NCBI GenBank assembly: GCA_020636835.1
Contig: JACJXC010000008.1
Span: 214,426 to 278,425, forward strand
DNA: 64,000 nt
From: Bacteroidales bacterium
GTDB taxonomy: Bacteria > Bacteroidota > Bacteroidia > Bacteroidales > Tenuifilaceae
Direction of reading: 5' to 3'
A program made the translations under genes and the position numbers. Shown here in pieces: positions 52,907 through 62,565 of this stretch. Within the stretch, counting starts at the first letter, position 1. Every line of letters begins with the position of its first letter. Under the pieces are notes generated by a model. It did no database searches, was not told where the DNA came from, and saw only the letters and a list, made by a program, of their open reading frames with translations.

Positions 52907-53881
52907 TTAGTTGAATGGTATGATTACCAATCCGATGGAGAATGGGTAGAGTTCGGGTCCCTTATCCTTTTCGAACAGCTGAACGGGGTAGTAGTTGGCG
53001 AACAGCCTTAGCGCGCGGTATCCAGCCCTTGCTGTAAATCCGTACCGGAATGTGGTGATGTTGAAATCGCCACGGTTTTTATCCTTGTGCTTATCGCCAT
53101 CCTCGTAAACCACCTTGGTGTTCGATCCAATTCGTAAACCCCCAATTATCCCTGCCGAAAGGTAGATGCGGTGGCGTTTTTCGCCTGTTGGGATCTGAAA
53201 CTCAAGTAAAAGTGGTATTGTTAGGTTGGTGGTGCTTAATCTCGATTTGCTAACCGTGTAGTTGGCATCGATGTACGTGCTGTCGATAATGGTAACTCCG
53301 TCCACATCTTTTAGCCCAATGGCATTTGAGAAATGGTAGTTGTTGAATTCGATCCCCATCCCGGTAACCAGTCCGGCCTTATCGGTTCCAAACCCAATGC
53401 TGTACTGCATAAAGTTGATGTTGAAGTTCCACGATCGGGCTTGCTTTAGGTCGTACGGGGCCAACTCGTTTTTAAGGTTTAGCGACTGGTTCTTATCCAT
53501 CAGGCCATTAATGCCAAACTCAAAGCCGGACCAGTGCCCTTTGAACCGCTTTACCTCCTTGAATGTGTACGAGCGATCCTCGTCGTCGGGAAATTCAATG
53601 GCAGTTTTATCGTCCGATTGCACCATGATTATTTTCTTGCGCCCAATTCTAAAGATGGCGGTGTCGGATTTTACCTTTAAGGTGTCTGTTGAGGCTTTGT
53701 CGTTGGATTTTAATTGTAGTGTATCTGTTTTAACGATAAGCGTGTCGGTGGTTTTTAGTCCGGTTGTACTATTTTTTTGCAGGGTGTCCTTCTCCAAATC
53801 TCTGAGTAAATTCTCCTGGTTTTGTCCCATTGCGCAGTATCCACTGGCAAGTAGCAATCCGGCAATTAGTAGATTCTTCAT
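52907..53881 (-). CDS. Outer-membrane beta-barrel protein
   Basis: 324 residues. Signal peptide (about 1-19), a Thr/Lys/Asp-rich linker with repeated KTDTLQLKSND-type units (about 30-80), and a C-terminal beta-barrel region (about 110-324) with aromatic-rich alternating strands such as FNINFMQYSIGFG and AGYRALRLFANYYP. PorT-like in style, not assigned. It is the last gene of the ECF operon (73-nt gap to the anti-sigma-like gene), so it may be its main target or sensor. Confidence 0.75.
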   Translation of the reverse strand: MKNLLIAGLLLASGYCAMGQNQENLLRDLEKDTLQKNSTTGLKTTDTLIVKTDTLQLKSNDKASTDTLKVKSDTAIFRIGRKKIIMVQSDDKTAIEFPDDEDRSYTFKEVKRFKGHWSGFEFGINGLMDKNQSLNLKNELAPYDLKQARSWNFNINFMQYSIGFGTDKAGLVTGMGIEFNNYHFSNAIGLKDVDGVTIIDSTYIDANYTVSKSRLSTTNLTIPLLLEFQIPTGEKRHRIYLSAGIIGGLRIGSNTKVVYEDGDKHKDKNRGDFNITTFRYGFTARAGYRALRLFANYYPVQLFEKDKGPELYPFSIGLVIIPFN

Positions 53882-53954
53882 GGTAAGTAGTTTTAATTAT
53901 TCTGTTTGTTTTTATTTTCCAGTACGACGCATAGCGCAGTGATTTGTTACAGGG

Positions 53955-54959
53955 TTAGCGCTCGTTTTTATTCCGGGTGGTGGTGAAAGCTAGCATGCTG
54001 CTCTCCACGGCAATCTTTTTGATCTTCCCCTCGTTGTTCTTCTCAATTTGTACGTCAAACCCCAGGAAGTTTACAGCCCGTTTCAATCCGTTTTTGGCCA
54101 ATCCCAAGGCGGTGTACTCGCGGGTACCTCCTGTTTGCTGTACTATGGTTGTGTGTTGTGTTGATGTGTTGCTGTTTCGGATTTCGAGTTTCGATGCTAA
54201 AACCGAGGGTGCTATGGCCATTTTGGGCTGTAGCAGTTTTATTGGTTCAACAGGCTTGGTGTTGGTTGATTCCCATTTGTTAATACTGGCTGTGGGTTCA
54301 ACACCCGAATCATTCGTTTGGGTTCTACCGGTCTGTGTCGATGTTTTGCTCCTTGTTTCGTTAGTCACGGTGGCCTTTGGTGTGTTCCCATTGCTGGGCA
54401 TCGATTGTTTCGGGCCGATTGCGCTATTTGTTATGGCAATACTACTGGTGTGCTCAATATTTAAGGGTTGATATAGTGCCACAAGCAGCGCAATGGTTGC
54501 CGCAGCAGTGGTTGCAATTCGGAATGTTTTTAGCCGGATTGGGATTATGCTCAGCCGTTTTAGTTCCGATTTATTGACAAATGTAATAGCGGTGGGGGCG
54601 GAGAGTTTTGTTTTACGGTATTGTTGCCGCGATTTCTCCACGTTTGGGTTTTGTGTCGATAGTGTATTTAGGTCCCTGAGCTCGTGATCCGATATGTCGC
54701 CCTCCAGCTCGGCTATGCACAGGTAGTCGGAGGAATTGTTTATTCCCATTGCTTCACCAAGCGATTTTTTGAGCCGATTCTTGTTGCTGAATACTGTGTT
54801 TGTAGGGGGAACTGTAGCTTCGCGAATTCCCTCCACTTCGTCGGCTATGTCCGGGTTCATGAGTAGGAAGCGTTCCACCTTGGCGCTGTCGTCCTTGTTC
54901 AGCAGGCCATCAATGTAATCTATAAGTATCGATTCGTAGTTTTGTCGGTTGATGTTCAT
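53955..54959 (-). CDS. Anti-sigma-like membrane protein
   Basis: 334 residues. The N-terminal 50 residues (ESILIDYIDGLLNKDDSAKVERFLL) resemble anti-sigma factors that bind sigma without zinc; membrane segment at about 148-165 (IATTAAATIALLVALY); a long, Ser/Thr-rich, periplasmic tail ends in a segment of mixed charge. It begins 5 nt after the sigma gene stop, so the two are coupled. Confidence 0.75.
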   Translation of the reverse strand: MNINRQNYESILIDYIDGLLNKDDSAKVERFLLMNPDIADEVEGIREATVPPTNTVFSNKNRLKKSLGEAMGINNSSDYLCIAELEGDISDHELRDLNTLSTQNPNVEKSRQQYRKTKLSAPTAITFVNKSELKRLSIIPIRLKTFRIATTAAATIALLVALYQPLNIEHTSSIAITNSAIGPKQSMPSNGNTPKATVTNETRSKTSTQTGRTQTNDSGVEPTASINKWESTNTKPVEPIKLLQPKMAIAPSVLASKLEIRNSNTSTQHTTIVQQTGGTREYTALGLAKNGLKRAVNFLGFDVQIEKNNEGKIKKIAVESSMLAFTTTRNKNER

Positions 54960-54964
54960 GGCTG

Positions 54965-55450
54965 CTATATTAAATTATCGATACTTACCAGGTAATTCTT
55001 CAGGAATAGGCGGGCGCGGTATATGTAAACCTTCACCTGCGATTCGTTTAACCCTGTGATTTCGCCAATTTCCTCGTAGGAGTAGCCCTCGTAATCGCGC
55101 AGCAGAATGGCCGATTTCTGGATGTCGGGGAGCTGTTCAATGGCCTGGCTTAGCACTTGGCTAACGTCATAATTTGTGGGTTGATATGTTGCGTGCTCGT
55201 TGGTTTGTTGTAGGTAGCCTTGCTTCAACTTTTCGCGGCGTATTGTATCAATCGATGCGTTGTACGACGTGGTAAAGAGGTACGATTTGGCCTTTGCAGC
55301 ATCAACCCCGGTGTGTTTTACCCATAGTTTTTCGAAGGAGTCCTGCACATTGTCCTGTGCCAACTCCTCGTTCCGGAGCATTTTAAGGGCAAACCTGTAA
55401 ATGCCGTCGGAGTATAAATCTACACAATTATTAAATTCCTTAATGGTCAT
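54965..55450 (-). CDS. ECF-type RNA polymerase sigma factor
   Basis: 161 residues. Region 2 (LRNEELAQDNVQDSFEKLW) and region 4 (LPDIQKSAILLRDYEGYSYEE ... ESQVKVYIYRARLFLKNYL) are both complete. First gene of a leftward operon with the anti-sigma-like protein and an outer-membrane beta-barrel protein. It is not closely similar to the ECF factor at 309-893. Target and signal unknown. Confidence 0.93.
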   Translation of the reverse strand: MTIKEFNNCVDLYSDGIYRFALKMLRNEELAQDNVQDSFEKLWVKHTGVDAAKAKSYLFTTSYNASIDTIRREKLKQGYLQQTNEHATYQPTNYDVSQVLSQAIEQLPDIQKSAILLRDYEGYSYEEIGEITGLNESQVKVYIYRARLFLKNYLVSIDNLI

Positions 55451-55694
55451 TCAAAATCCCTATTTCACATACGACGATGCCATGCCACAAAAGTTACAGT
55501 ACATTTTCATCAATGTTAATAAATGACTTCAGTTTTTGCTGCATTGTTGCAAGAATTGTGCTAATTTACATAGGGTTACTATTGCTACCAGTCCAAAATA
55601 TTTGTATATTGCTTTTTGCTGTGTTGTTTTGAGCATGGCTTCAATCGCTTGTATGTTGATATTCTCAAATGTTAATCATATAATTATTGTACAG

Positions 55695-57176
55695 ATGAAA
55701 CCATTTAATTTTTTGTTGATAGCGGTTCTGCTATCGTTAACAGGATTGCAGGCGCAGAACCAGTTTGGTATTAACTATCAGGCTGTAATCCGCGATGCGG
55801 GTGGTAGGGCTATTCCCGATCAGTCCGTAACAGTTCAATTGAGTTTAACCAACAGTGCGGGCTCAAGCGTGTATTACACCGAAACCCATTCCACAACAAC
55901 CAATCCTTTAGGAATTATTAATGTGATATTAGGCGAGGGAACGGTAGGAGCGGGAGCTTTTGCCGCTGTTCCGTGGAGTAGTGTTCCGGTTTACATGTCG
56001 GTGTCAATAAAAGTGGGCTCGGCCTCCGAATTTTTGCAATTCGATAGGCAGCCATTAAAATCGGTGCCCTATGCTATTCATGCGGCCAATGGTATAACCG
56101 GTGATGCAAAAGTTGGGCAAACCGTTATGCACAACGGAACCAATTGGGTTGTAAATGGTAGCGTGGTGGTAACCGATTCCTCTGTTAATATTGTTCCCAA
56201 ACCGGGTCTCGACCCTGAAAAGCCTATTTTTGCTGTGCTAAATTCCAAGAATCAGGTTGTATTTGCTGTTTACGAATCGGGCGTCCGATCGTACGTGGGT
56301 AGCGATGGCGCTAAAGGTGCTCGTGGCGGGTTTGCCATTGGGGGACTTAGCGGAACAAAGGGCAACGTGGAGTACTTTAGGGTTACTCCCGATAGCACCC
56401 GTATCTATATCGACAATACCACAAAAGGGGCTCGTGGTGGTTTTGCCATTGGTGGGTTGAGTGGCACCAAGGGTAGCAATAGCAATTACTTTAAGGTTAC
56501 TTCGGATTCATCGTTTTTCTCCAATACCGTGTTTTCCGAGGGCGATATGCTAATTGCGGGCAGCGTATCGACTAGTGTGGGGATAAGTGAGGGCTTGGTG
56601 TCCGACTTCAACGGAACTACTTACCGGGTTGTGAAGATTGGAACGCAGGTTTGGATGGCCGAGAATCTTCGCAGTATTAACTATTCCGATGGAACTTCTA
56701 TCGCACTGGCTGACCAGACCACGTACAATAACACAGTATCTGCCGATACTATTTCTGCCTATGGCAGGCTGTACTCCAATAATGCTATTAAATCGGCATC
56801 AAATGTTTGCCCAGAGGGGTGGCATGTGCCTTCGGTTCTTGATTGGAAGCAGCTGTTCACATTTGTGGGTGGTTTGGAATGGGGCAGTAGCACTAGTGGG
56901 TTGCTAAGTAAACTGGCCGAGGTAGGCAATGTTGCGGATGCTTCAGGGTTGTGGAATAATCCATTCCTTTATCAAACCAATGTTACAGGTTTCTCGGCTC
57001 AACCGGGCGGATTCCAGGAAACGCAAACCTCGATGCAGTACATGATGATGGGCGATAGAGCCTATTTCTGGACAATCGACGAGGGTGTTGTGGTCTTCGA
57101 TGGTTCATTGGGTACGGTTCAGTTCGATCCCAATGCCATTAGCAACATGCACTCCATTAGGTGTGTGAAGTATTAG
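55695..57176 (+). CDS. Secreted Fib_succ_major surface protein with internal repeat
   Basis: 493 residues from the ATG at 55695, which gives a signal peptide (MKPFNFLLIAVLLSLTGLQAQ); an upstream extension of 53 codons is rejected. N-terminal beta-rich domain (about 20-190) of a kind seen at the start of Bacteroidota tail-like and fibrobacter-paralogue proteins (FGINYQAVIRDAGGRAIPDQ). Then two copies of a 17-residue Gly-rich unit (KGARGGFAIGGLSGTKG, codons at 56313 and 56424, period 37 codons). The last 180 residues are a Fib_succ_major domain (VWMAENLRSINYSDG, VCPEGWHVPS). Role: surface or matrix protein. Confidence 0.85.
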   Translation: MKPFNFLLIAVLLSLTGLQAQNQFGINYQAVIRDAGGRAIPDQSVTVQLSLTNSAGSSVYYTETHSTTTNPLGIINVILGEGTVGAGAFAAVPWSSVPVYMSVSIKVGSASEFLQFDRQPLKSVPYAIHAANGITGDAKVGQTVMHNGTNWVVNGSVVVTDSSVNIVPKPGLDPEKPIFAVLNSKNQVVFAVYESGVRSYVGSDGAKGARGGFAIGGLSGTKGNVEYFRVTPDSTRIYIDNTTKGARGGFAIGGLSGTKGSNSNYFKVTSDSSFFSNTVFSEGDMLIAGSVSTSVGISEGLVSDFNGTTYRVVKIGTQVWMAENLRSINYSDGTSIALADQTTYNNTVSADTISAYGRLYSNNAIKSASNVCPEGWHVPSVLDWKQLFTFVGGLEWGSSTSGLLSKLAEVGNVADASGLWNNPFLYQTNVTGFSAQPGGFQETQTSMQYMMMGDRAYFWTIDEGVVVFDGSLGTVQFDPNAISNMHSIRCVKY

Positions 57177-57199
57177 TTTCTTTTAACCTCTCAATACTG

Positions 57200-57243
57200 G
57201 CCTGTAGCGCATTGCTTTTTTATCTGCGCTTCAGGCTTTTTTT
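57200..57243 (+). terminator. Terminator of the Fib_succ_major gene
   Basis: GCCTGTAGCGCA pairs with TGCGCTTCAGGC with one mismatch, followed by a run of seven T. Confidence 0.8.
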
Positions 57244-57446
57244 GTGCGGTTGCACACAAGGGTAACTGTTGTTCTCCCATTCTGCCTTTGCTGTCGCAAT
57301 TACTGCAGTTCCGGGTGCATGCTTGTGCTATTTTATTCTTTTCAGGTTGCCCGATTGTGCTCCGATGTTGGTAACATAGATTTAATAATCATTTAAATTT
57401 TTCTTTCGCTTTTGGGTGCTGTGGTGTGATACTTTTGCCGAAAAAA

Positions 57447-58076
57447 ATGGATCTATTTCTGTTAGCGCTAGTCTCGCTGTTTTCGGTAATCAACCCGCTG
57501 GGTACTATTCCCGTTTACATGAGCCTCACCGAGGGAAAAACAAGGCAGCAAATGGTGAGCATCTCGCTGTTTACCTGCATTAACGTGTTGGTTATTCTGC
57601 TTATCTCGTTTTTTATAGGGAAGTATGTGCTTTCCTTTTTCAGTATTAGCCTAAACTCGCTGCGTATTGCCGGCGGGTTGATAATTGCCTCGTCGGGGTT
57701 CGCACTGCTTACTGGGTCGTTTACAAAGCATAAGGGTTTGCGCAAATCGGTGAACGACGATGCGCGTACCCGATCCAGTATAACCCTTACACCGTTGGCA
57801 ATACCTATGCTTGCTGGCCCTGGCACAATATCGCTTCTGATTTCGTATAATCAGCTCTATACCGATTATTCCGATAAGCTGATAATTGTGGGGGCTATAG
57901 TAACCATTGTGGTGGTGATTTTTCTATTCCTTAATGTGTCGCGGGGCATTTCGCGGGCGCTGGGGGCATCGGGGATGAACTCGCTGTCGCGGATTATTGG
58001 GTTTATTGTGATAGCCATCGGAATAGAGTTCATAATATCGAGCGTGATGGATATGGCTCAACTCTTTGTGCGTTAA
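57447..58076 (+). CDS. MarC-family (UPF0056) membrane protein
   Basis: 209 residues from the ATG at 57447; a GTG at 57426 would put the start upstream of the -7 element TACTTTTG (57430-57437), so the ATG is preferred and the transcript is nearly leaderless. Six hydrophobic segments and the family motifs NPLGTIPVYMSLTEG and ALPIPMLAGPGTISLLI-like sequence (TPLAIPMLAGPGTI). The function of this family is not established; the old link with multiple antibiotic resistance is not supported. Confidence 0.88.
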   Translation: MDLFLLALVSLFSVINPLGTIPVYMSLTEGKTRQQMVSISLFTCINVLVILLISFFIGKYVLSFFSISLNSLRIAGGLIIASSGFALLTGSFTKHKGLRKSVNDDARTRSSITLTPLAIPMLAGPGTISLLISYNQLYTDYSDKLIIVGAIVTIVVVIFLFLNVSRGISRALGASGMNSLSRIIGFIVIAIGIEFIISSVMDMAQLFVR

Positions 58077-58105
58077 TTCTGGGGCAAATTTGCCTTTGTG
58101 CGGGG

Positions 58106-59125
58106 CTACTTGCTCCAGGGCGAAGGGTTTACGGTTTCGTCAACCGTAAAATCGCCGTAACGGTTGGCTACCTCGTTTAGCAATGCGTAAATCTCGTCGG
58201 GGTTGTTGGATGTTACCAGTTTTAGGCGGGTTTCCTTGAAGTGTGGCAATCCCTTGAAGTAGCACGAGAAGTGTCGTCGCATTTCGAGAATCCCCGTTTT
58301 CTCCCCTTTAATCTCAATGGATTTGCTAAAGTGATGCTTGGCAATGTCAACTTTCTGGAGGGTGGTTAGCGGAGCCATTTTTACGCCTGTGTTCAGGAAG
58401 TCCTTGATCTCCTTAAAAATCCACGGTCTGCCGTATGTTGCGCGTCCAATCATTATGGCATCAACTCCGTACTGGTTAAACCGTTCCATTGCGGTTTCGG
58501 GGCCATCCACATCGCCGTTCCCGATGATGGGGATTTGGATACGCGGGTTATTCTTTACTTGTCCAATAAGGGTCCAGTCGGCTTTGCCGGTGTATAGCTG
58601 TGCGCGCGTACGGCCATGAATGGTTAATGCTTTTATACCCACATCCTGTAACCGCTCTGCAATTTCCTCAATATTCTTCGATTCTTCGTCCCAGCCCAGG
58701 CGGGTTTTCACGGTAACGGGCAGATGTGTTGCGTTAACAATCTGACGGGTCATCTCCACCATTTTGGGAACATCGCGCATCATGCCGGAGCCCGCGCCAC
58801 GGTTGGCAATCTTTTTTACTGGGCAGCCAAAATTGATGTCGATTATATCGGGGTTTGCCGCTGTGGCCACCCTGGCGGCCTCTACCATGCTCTCGATGAT
58901 ATGCCCGTACAGCTGAATGCCAATGGGGCGCTCGTAGTCGTATATGTTGAGCTTGGCTACACTGCTGCCCGCATCGCGGATAAGCCCGTCGGCATTGATA
59001 AACTCGGTGTATAGCATATCGGCTCCAAAGTGTTTGCACATGAACCGGAACGACGGATCAGTAACGTCCTCCATGGGTGCCAACAGCAGGGGTCTGTGCC
59101 CTAAATCAACCGAACCTATCTTCAT
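58106..59125 (-). CDS. dusB: tRNA-dihydrouridine synthase
   Basis: 339 residues from the ATG at 59125; a TTG at 59146 is less likely. FMN-dependent TIM-barrel enzyme that reduces uridines of the tRNA D-loop. Motifs: LLAPMEDVTDPSFR, DINFGCPVKKIANRGAGSGM with the catalytic Cys, VKTRLGWDEES, GNGDVDGPETAM and MIGRATYGRPWIF. Converges with marC with a 29-nt gap. A -7 TATTTTTG lies at 59151-59144. Confidence 0.95.
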   Translation of the reverse strand: MKIGSVDLGHRPLLLAPMEDVTDPSFRFMCKHFGADMLYTEFINADGLIRDAGSSVAKLNIYDYERPIGIQLYGHIIESMVEAARVATAANPDIIDINFGCPVKKIANRGAGSGMMRDVPKMVEMTRQIVNATHLPVTVKTRLGWDEESKNIEEIAERLQDVGIKALTIHGRTRAQLYTGKADWTLIGQVKNNPRIQIPIIGNGDVDGPETAMERFNQYGVDAIMIGRATYGRPWIFKEIKDFLNTGVKMAPLTTLQKVDIAKHHFSKSIEIKGEKTGILEMRRHFSCYFKGLPHFKETRLKLVTSNNPDEIYALLNEVANRYGDFTVDETVNPSPWSK

Positions 59126-59358
59126 ACTCTCAATTTTACGGTGCAAAAATACTAATTTGTTGGCGATTTGAAATTTGATCTTTGGTATTTGGCCGTTGTT
59201 ATTTGTCTTTTGGAGTTATCCTTTCGAATCTTTTTATTTTGAATTTATCAGTAGGATCATCATCAATCACTCATAGTGTACCCACGTGATGCAACCCGTG
59301 TTTGCCATTTTTTTCTCCCGAAATAAAAGTTAGTTTTGTGCAACAAAATTATACGTTT

Positions 59359-60258
59359 ATGTTAAAGGCATCATTATCCACATTGTCCGATGCGAAGAAG
59401 TTACTCATGCTGATTTTTATTGCCATTTTTAGCGCATTAATTTTTTCGCTTGTCGCAACAATTATCGTATTCGCCATTTACGGAGCCGAGAGTTTTGATT
59501 GGATGACCACCATGTCCGTTGCTCCCAAATCGCTTGCTGTGCTCAAAGTTATGCAGATAATGCAGACCATTGGGATGTTTGTGGTTCCCGGCTTTCTCTT
59601 AGCCTATATGTATTCCGCTCAGCCTTTCCGGTATCTGGGGTTCAAGTTATTCAATCTTAAAAGTTTAGTGCTGGTTATTGTCGCAACTATTATTGCTTTG
59701 CCAGGGGTCAATTTTCTTGCATCGCTCAACGAGCAGCTGCCCCTGGCGCAATGGATGGTCGACATGGAGCAAAAGGCCGAGGTGCTAACCAAGGCATTCC
59801 TTACCACCGATAGTTTTGTGGTTTTGCTCGTAAACCTATTTATGATTGCGCTTTTACCAGCCTTGGGCGAAGAGTTGATTTTTAGGGCAATTATTCAGAA
59901 ACACCTTTCGCGTATTACCAAGAGCCAGGTATGGGGTATCGTTATTTCGGCTCTGCTGTTCAGCGCGTTTCATCTGCAGTTTCAGGGTTTCCTGCCTCGT
60001 TTTGCCCTGGGAGCAATGTTTGGGTTGATGTACGCCTGGAGCGGTAGTATTTGGCTCCCCATTGCTGCACATTTTACCAATAATGGCATAGCCACCGTGG
60101 GGTACATGATGATGGGGACAGGTGTAATTGATAATACCGTGGAGGAGGTGGGCGGTTTGGCCTATCTCTGGCCGGTTGGGCTGGCTAGCCTTGCGTTGGT
60201 GCTATTCCTGTTAACCCGGTTGAGGTACGAAAATATTCAATTACCGTCAAAGGATTGA
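59359..60258 (+). CDS. CPBP-family intramembrane metalloprotease (Abi/CAAX-like)
   Basis: 299 residues from the ATG at 59359; a TTG 57 nt earlier is rejected. About eight hydrophobic segments. The CPBP motifs are visible: EELIFRAIIQKHLSR (the two Glu and Arg), FSAFHLQFQGFLPRFALGAMFG and the last His in AAHFTNNGIA. A -7 TAGTTTTG lies at 59331-59338. Bacteroidota use such proteases in envelope or bacteriocin self-protection; the substrate is unknown. Confidence 0.9.
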   Translation: MLKASLSTLSDAKKLLMLIFIAIFSALIFSLVATIIVFAIYGAESFDWMTTMSVAPKSLAVLKVMQIMQTIGMFVVPGFLLAYMYSAQPFRYLGFKLFNLKSLVLVIVATIIALPGVNFLASLNEQLPLAQWMVDMEQKAEVLTKAFLTTDSFVVLLVNLFMIALLPALGEELIFRAIIQKHLSRITKSQVWGIVISALLFSAFHLQFQGFLPRFALGAMFGLMYAWSGSIWLPIAAHFTNNGIATVGYMMMGTGVIDNTVEEVGGLAYLWPVGLASLALVLFLLTRLRYENIQLPSKD

Positions 60259-60293
60259 GCGGAAGTGAGTTGGATTGCCTGCCGATAAGGGTT

Positions 60294-61028
60294 TTATCCG
60301 AACAGGTTGGGAAGCGACCTATTTAGCAGGTTAAGCCCCTTAATTTCGTTTTTGCGGTAAACGTATATCAACCCGTACTCGGTTGCCTTTTCGCGCTTTT
60401 CGTCGTCGGGCAAATCGGTGTAGTACGTCTCCACCTCGTTCCAGATGCTAAGGATTATTTCATCGGCCTTAGTTCTAAGGGTATTCAGCTCTTTCAGTGT
60501 GCGCTGGGTGTTTTGCTGAAGTATTTTTTGATGGTTATACACCTCGATGAACTGCTCGTACCTAACTTTTACAATGGCTATGGTGGGATTTGTAATGGGT
60601 GGCTGATTCTTCCGCATACGCATCATCTCGCCATCAATAATTTTTTTACCCCATTCAATTAGATCCTTCTCGGTGTTTAGCGATGGGATTCGGCTTTCGT
60701 CTAAATCCATCCCATAAAGTTCCCGAACGGAGGGTTGATGCTCGCCCCGGTTAATGGCCATGTTCAGCACCTGAATGAAGTGCGAAACGTATAGTTTTGC
60801 CCTTTTCATTACCTGTTGGTAATCCTTCCCCTTCTCAACCTGATGGTTGTATGCTGCTTTGTATTGCGCCATGGCTTTCTCAAACGAGTTGATAAAAAGC
60901 TCTACTTTGGCAAAGGTGCTTTGTGAGTAAGCCAGGTGGAATGGGGGGATTGATTTGCCTTTGTCGTAGGCGGCTTTCAATGCCCGTATTCTGGCACTAT
61001 CGGTATTGGGTAGGCGGCGGTATGGCAT
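60294..61028 (-). CDS. Hypothetical cytoplasmic helical protein
   Basis: 244 residues, mostly alpha-helical in pattern and highly charged, with no signal peptide, membrane segment or known motif. The end (GLIYVYRKNEIKGLNLLNRS) and the middle (KRAKLYVSHFIQVLNMAINRGE) look conserved. Monocistronic: it stands between a convergent CPBP gene and the divergent kbl gene. Function unknown. Confidence 0.6.
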   Translation of the reverse strand: MPYRRLPNTDSARIRALKAAYDKGKSIPPFHLAYSQSTFAKVELFINSFEKAMAQYKAAYNHQVEKGKDYQQVMKRAKLYVSHFIQVLNMAINRGEHQPSVRELYGMDLDESRIPSLNTEKDLIEWGKKIIDGEMMRMRKNQPPITNPTIAIVKVRYEQFIEVYNHQKILQQNTQRTLKELNTLRTKADEIILSIWNEVETYYTDLPDDEKREKATEYGLIYVYRKNEIKGLNLLNRSLPNLFG

Positions 61029-61253
61029 AATGCTCAGTTTTTAGAAAGATTATAACCTGTTTACTAAATACTTGCAATTTGCGAATATAAGTATTATTAA
61101 TTCAAATGCAAGTCTATTCGCAAATAACTTTAAAAAAATGATTATTGATAATTAATGGGTTAACGCTTTTTGTTGCCCAAAATACTGATTTTTATTGGCT
61201 TGGGTGATGTTGTAGAATACTAAAAAAAATTATCGGGGGTTGTATATTTCTTT

Positions 61254-61261
61254 TACCTTTG
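61254..61261 (+). promoter_or_regulatory. -7 element of kbl
   Basis: TACCTTTG fits TAnnTTTG exactly, 28 nt before the kbl ATG. No convincing -33 element at 17-23 nt. Confidence 0.4.
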
Positions 61262-61288
61262 TGAGCATCTGACAAAATATTGTGAATT

Positions 61289-62485
61289 ATGTACGGAAAA
61301 ATTAAAGAAGATCTGCAAAAGCAGCTCGAATCCATAAAAAACGAGGGTCTTTACAAGACCGAGCGTATTATTAGCACTCCTCAGGGTGTCGAAATTGTGG
61401 CTAACGGCAAAAAGGTGCTCAATTTCTGCGCCAATAACTACTTGGGGCTATCGTCGCACCCCAAGGTGATGGAGGCTGGTAAAAAAGCCCTTGAGCAATG
61501 GGGCTTTGGAATGTCGTCGGTTCGCTTTATCTGTGGTACGCAAGGTTTGCACAAAGAACTGGAGAATAAGATCAGCGATTTTCTTGCTACCGAGGATACC
61601 ATCCTTTACTCTTCGGCTTTCGACGCCAATGGTGGTATTTTCGAGCCAATCCTGGGCGAGGAGGATGCCCTAATCTCCGATGAGTTGAACCACGCCTCAA
61701 TTATCGATGGCGTTCGGCTCTGTAAAGCTCAGCGCTTCCGCTATAAGAATAACGATATGGCCGATTTGGAGCGTGTGTTGCAGGAGGCCTCTAAGTGTCG
61801 CTACAAAATGATTGTTACCGATGGGGTATTCTCCATGGATGGCATAATTGCTCAGGTTGACAAGGTTTGCGACCTGGCCGACAAGTACGACGCCATGGTT
61901 ATGGTTGACGACTCCCATGCCACAGGTTTTGTAGGCAAAACAGGGCGCGGTACTCACGAGTACTGTAATGCCATGGGTCGTGTCGATATTATTTCAACCA
62001 CATTCGGCAAGGCGCTGGGTGGTGCATCGGGTGGTTGCATCTCGGGGCGTAGGGAGATTGTTGACATGCTTCGTCAGCGTTCGCGTCCTTACCTGTTCTC
62101 CAACTCGCTGATGCCCTCAATTACTGGGGCAACCCTGGCTGTGCTCAATATGCTGTCGGAAACTACCGAGCTGCGCGATAAGCTGTGGGAGAATACCGAA
62201 CTTTTCCGCAAGGGTATGAAAGAGGCTGGATTCAGGATTGTGGAGGGCGTTCACCCTATTACCCCTGTACTGTTTGGACACCTTCCTAACGATGCCAAAC
62301 TTTCGCAGGAGTTTGCTGCGGCTCTGCTCGAGGAGGGTATCTATGTAATTGGTTTTTACTACCCTGTGGTTCCTAAGGGCAAGGCTCGAATCCGTGTTCA
62401 AATCAGTGCCGCTCACAGCCGCGAGAATATTCTGTTTGCCATTGAGAAATTCACTAAGGTTGGGAAGAAATTAGGGGTGATTTAG
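61289..62485 (+). CDS. kbl: Glycine C-acetyltransferase (2-amino-3-ketobutyrate CoA ligase)
   Basis: 398 residues. PLP-dependent alpha-oxoamine synthase that splits 2-amino-3-ketobutyrate with CoA into glycine and acetyl-CoA in threonine degradation. Motifs: FCANNYLGLSSHP, RFICGTQGLHKELE, LNHASIIDGVRL, DDSHATGFVGKTGRG and the Schiff-base Lys in STTFGKALGGASGG. The N-terminal start IKEDLQKQLESIKNEGLYK and EEDALISDELNHAS pattern favour Kbl over serine palmitoyltransferase or AONS. No threonine dehydrogenase gene is near. Confidence 0.95.
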   Translation: MYGKIKEDLQKQLESIKNEGLYKTERIISTPQGVEIVANGKKVLNFCANNYLGLSSHPKVMEAGKKALEQWGFGMSSVRFICGTQGLHKELENKISDFLATEDTILYSSAFDANGGIFEPILGEEDALISDELNHASIIDGVRLCKAQRFRYKNNDMADLERVLQEASKCRYKMIVTDGVFSMDGIIAQVDKVCDLADKYDAMVMVDDSHATGFVGKTGRGTHEYCNAMGRVDIISTTFGKALGGASGGCISGRREIVDMLRQRSRPYLFSNSLMPSITGATLAVLNMLSETTELRDKLWENTELFRKGMKEAGFRIVEGVHPITPVLFGHLPNDAKLSQEFAAALLEEGIYVIGFYYPVVPKGKARIRVQISAAHSRENILFAIEKFTKVGKKLGVI

Positions 62486-62527
62486 ATAGGAATAACAGGC
62501 ATTATAGCCTGATGGTTAGAATAGTGG

Positions 62528-62565
62528 TGAGCGCCAGTCCGATGTGATTGGCGCTCATCTTTTTT
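62528..62565 (+). terminator. Terminator of kbl
   Basis: TGAGCGCCA and TGGCGCTCA form a 9-bp stem with a 12-nt loop and T-run behind it. A second, weaker stem (CAGGC-attata-GCCTG, 62496-62511) lies just upstream. Confidence 0.85.

Noticed and set aside
61289..62485. Serine palmitoyltransferase for sphingolipid synthesis
   Set aside because: The N-terminal and mid-protein motifs fit glycine C-acetyltransferase closely.
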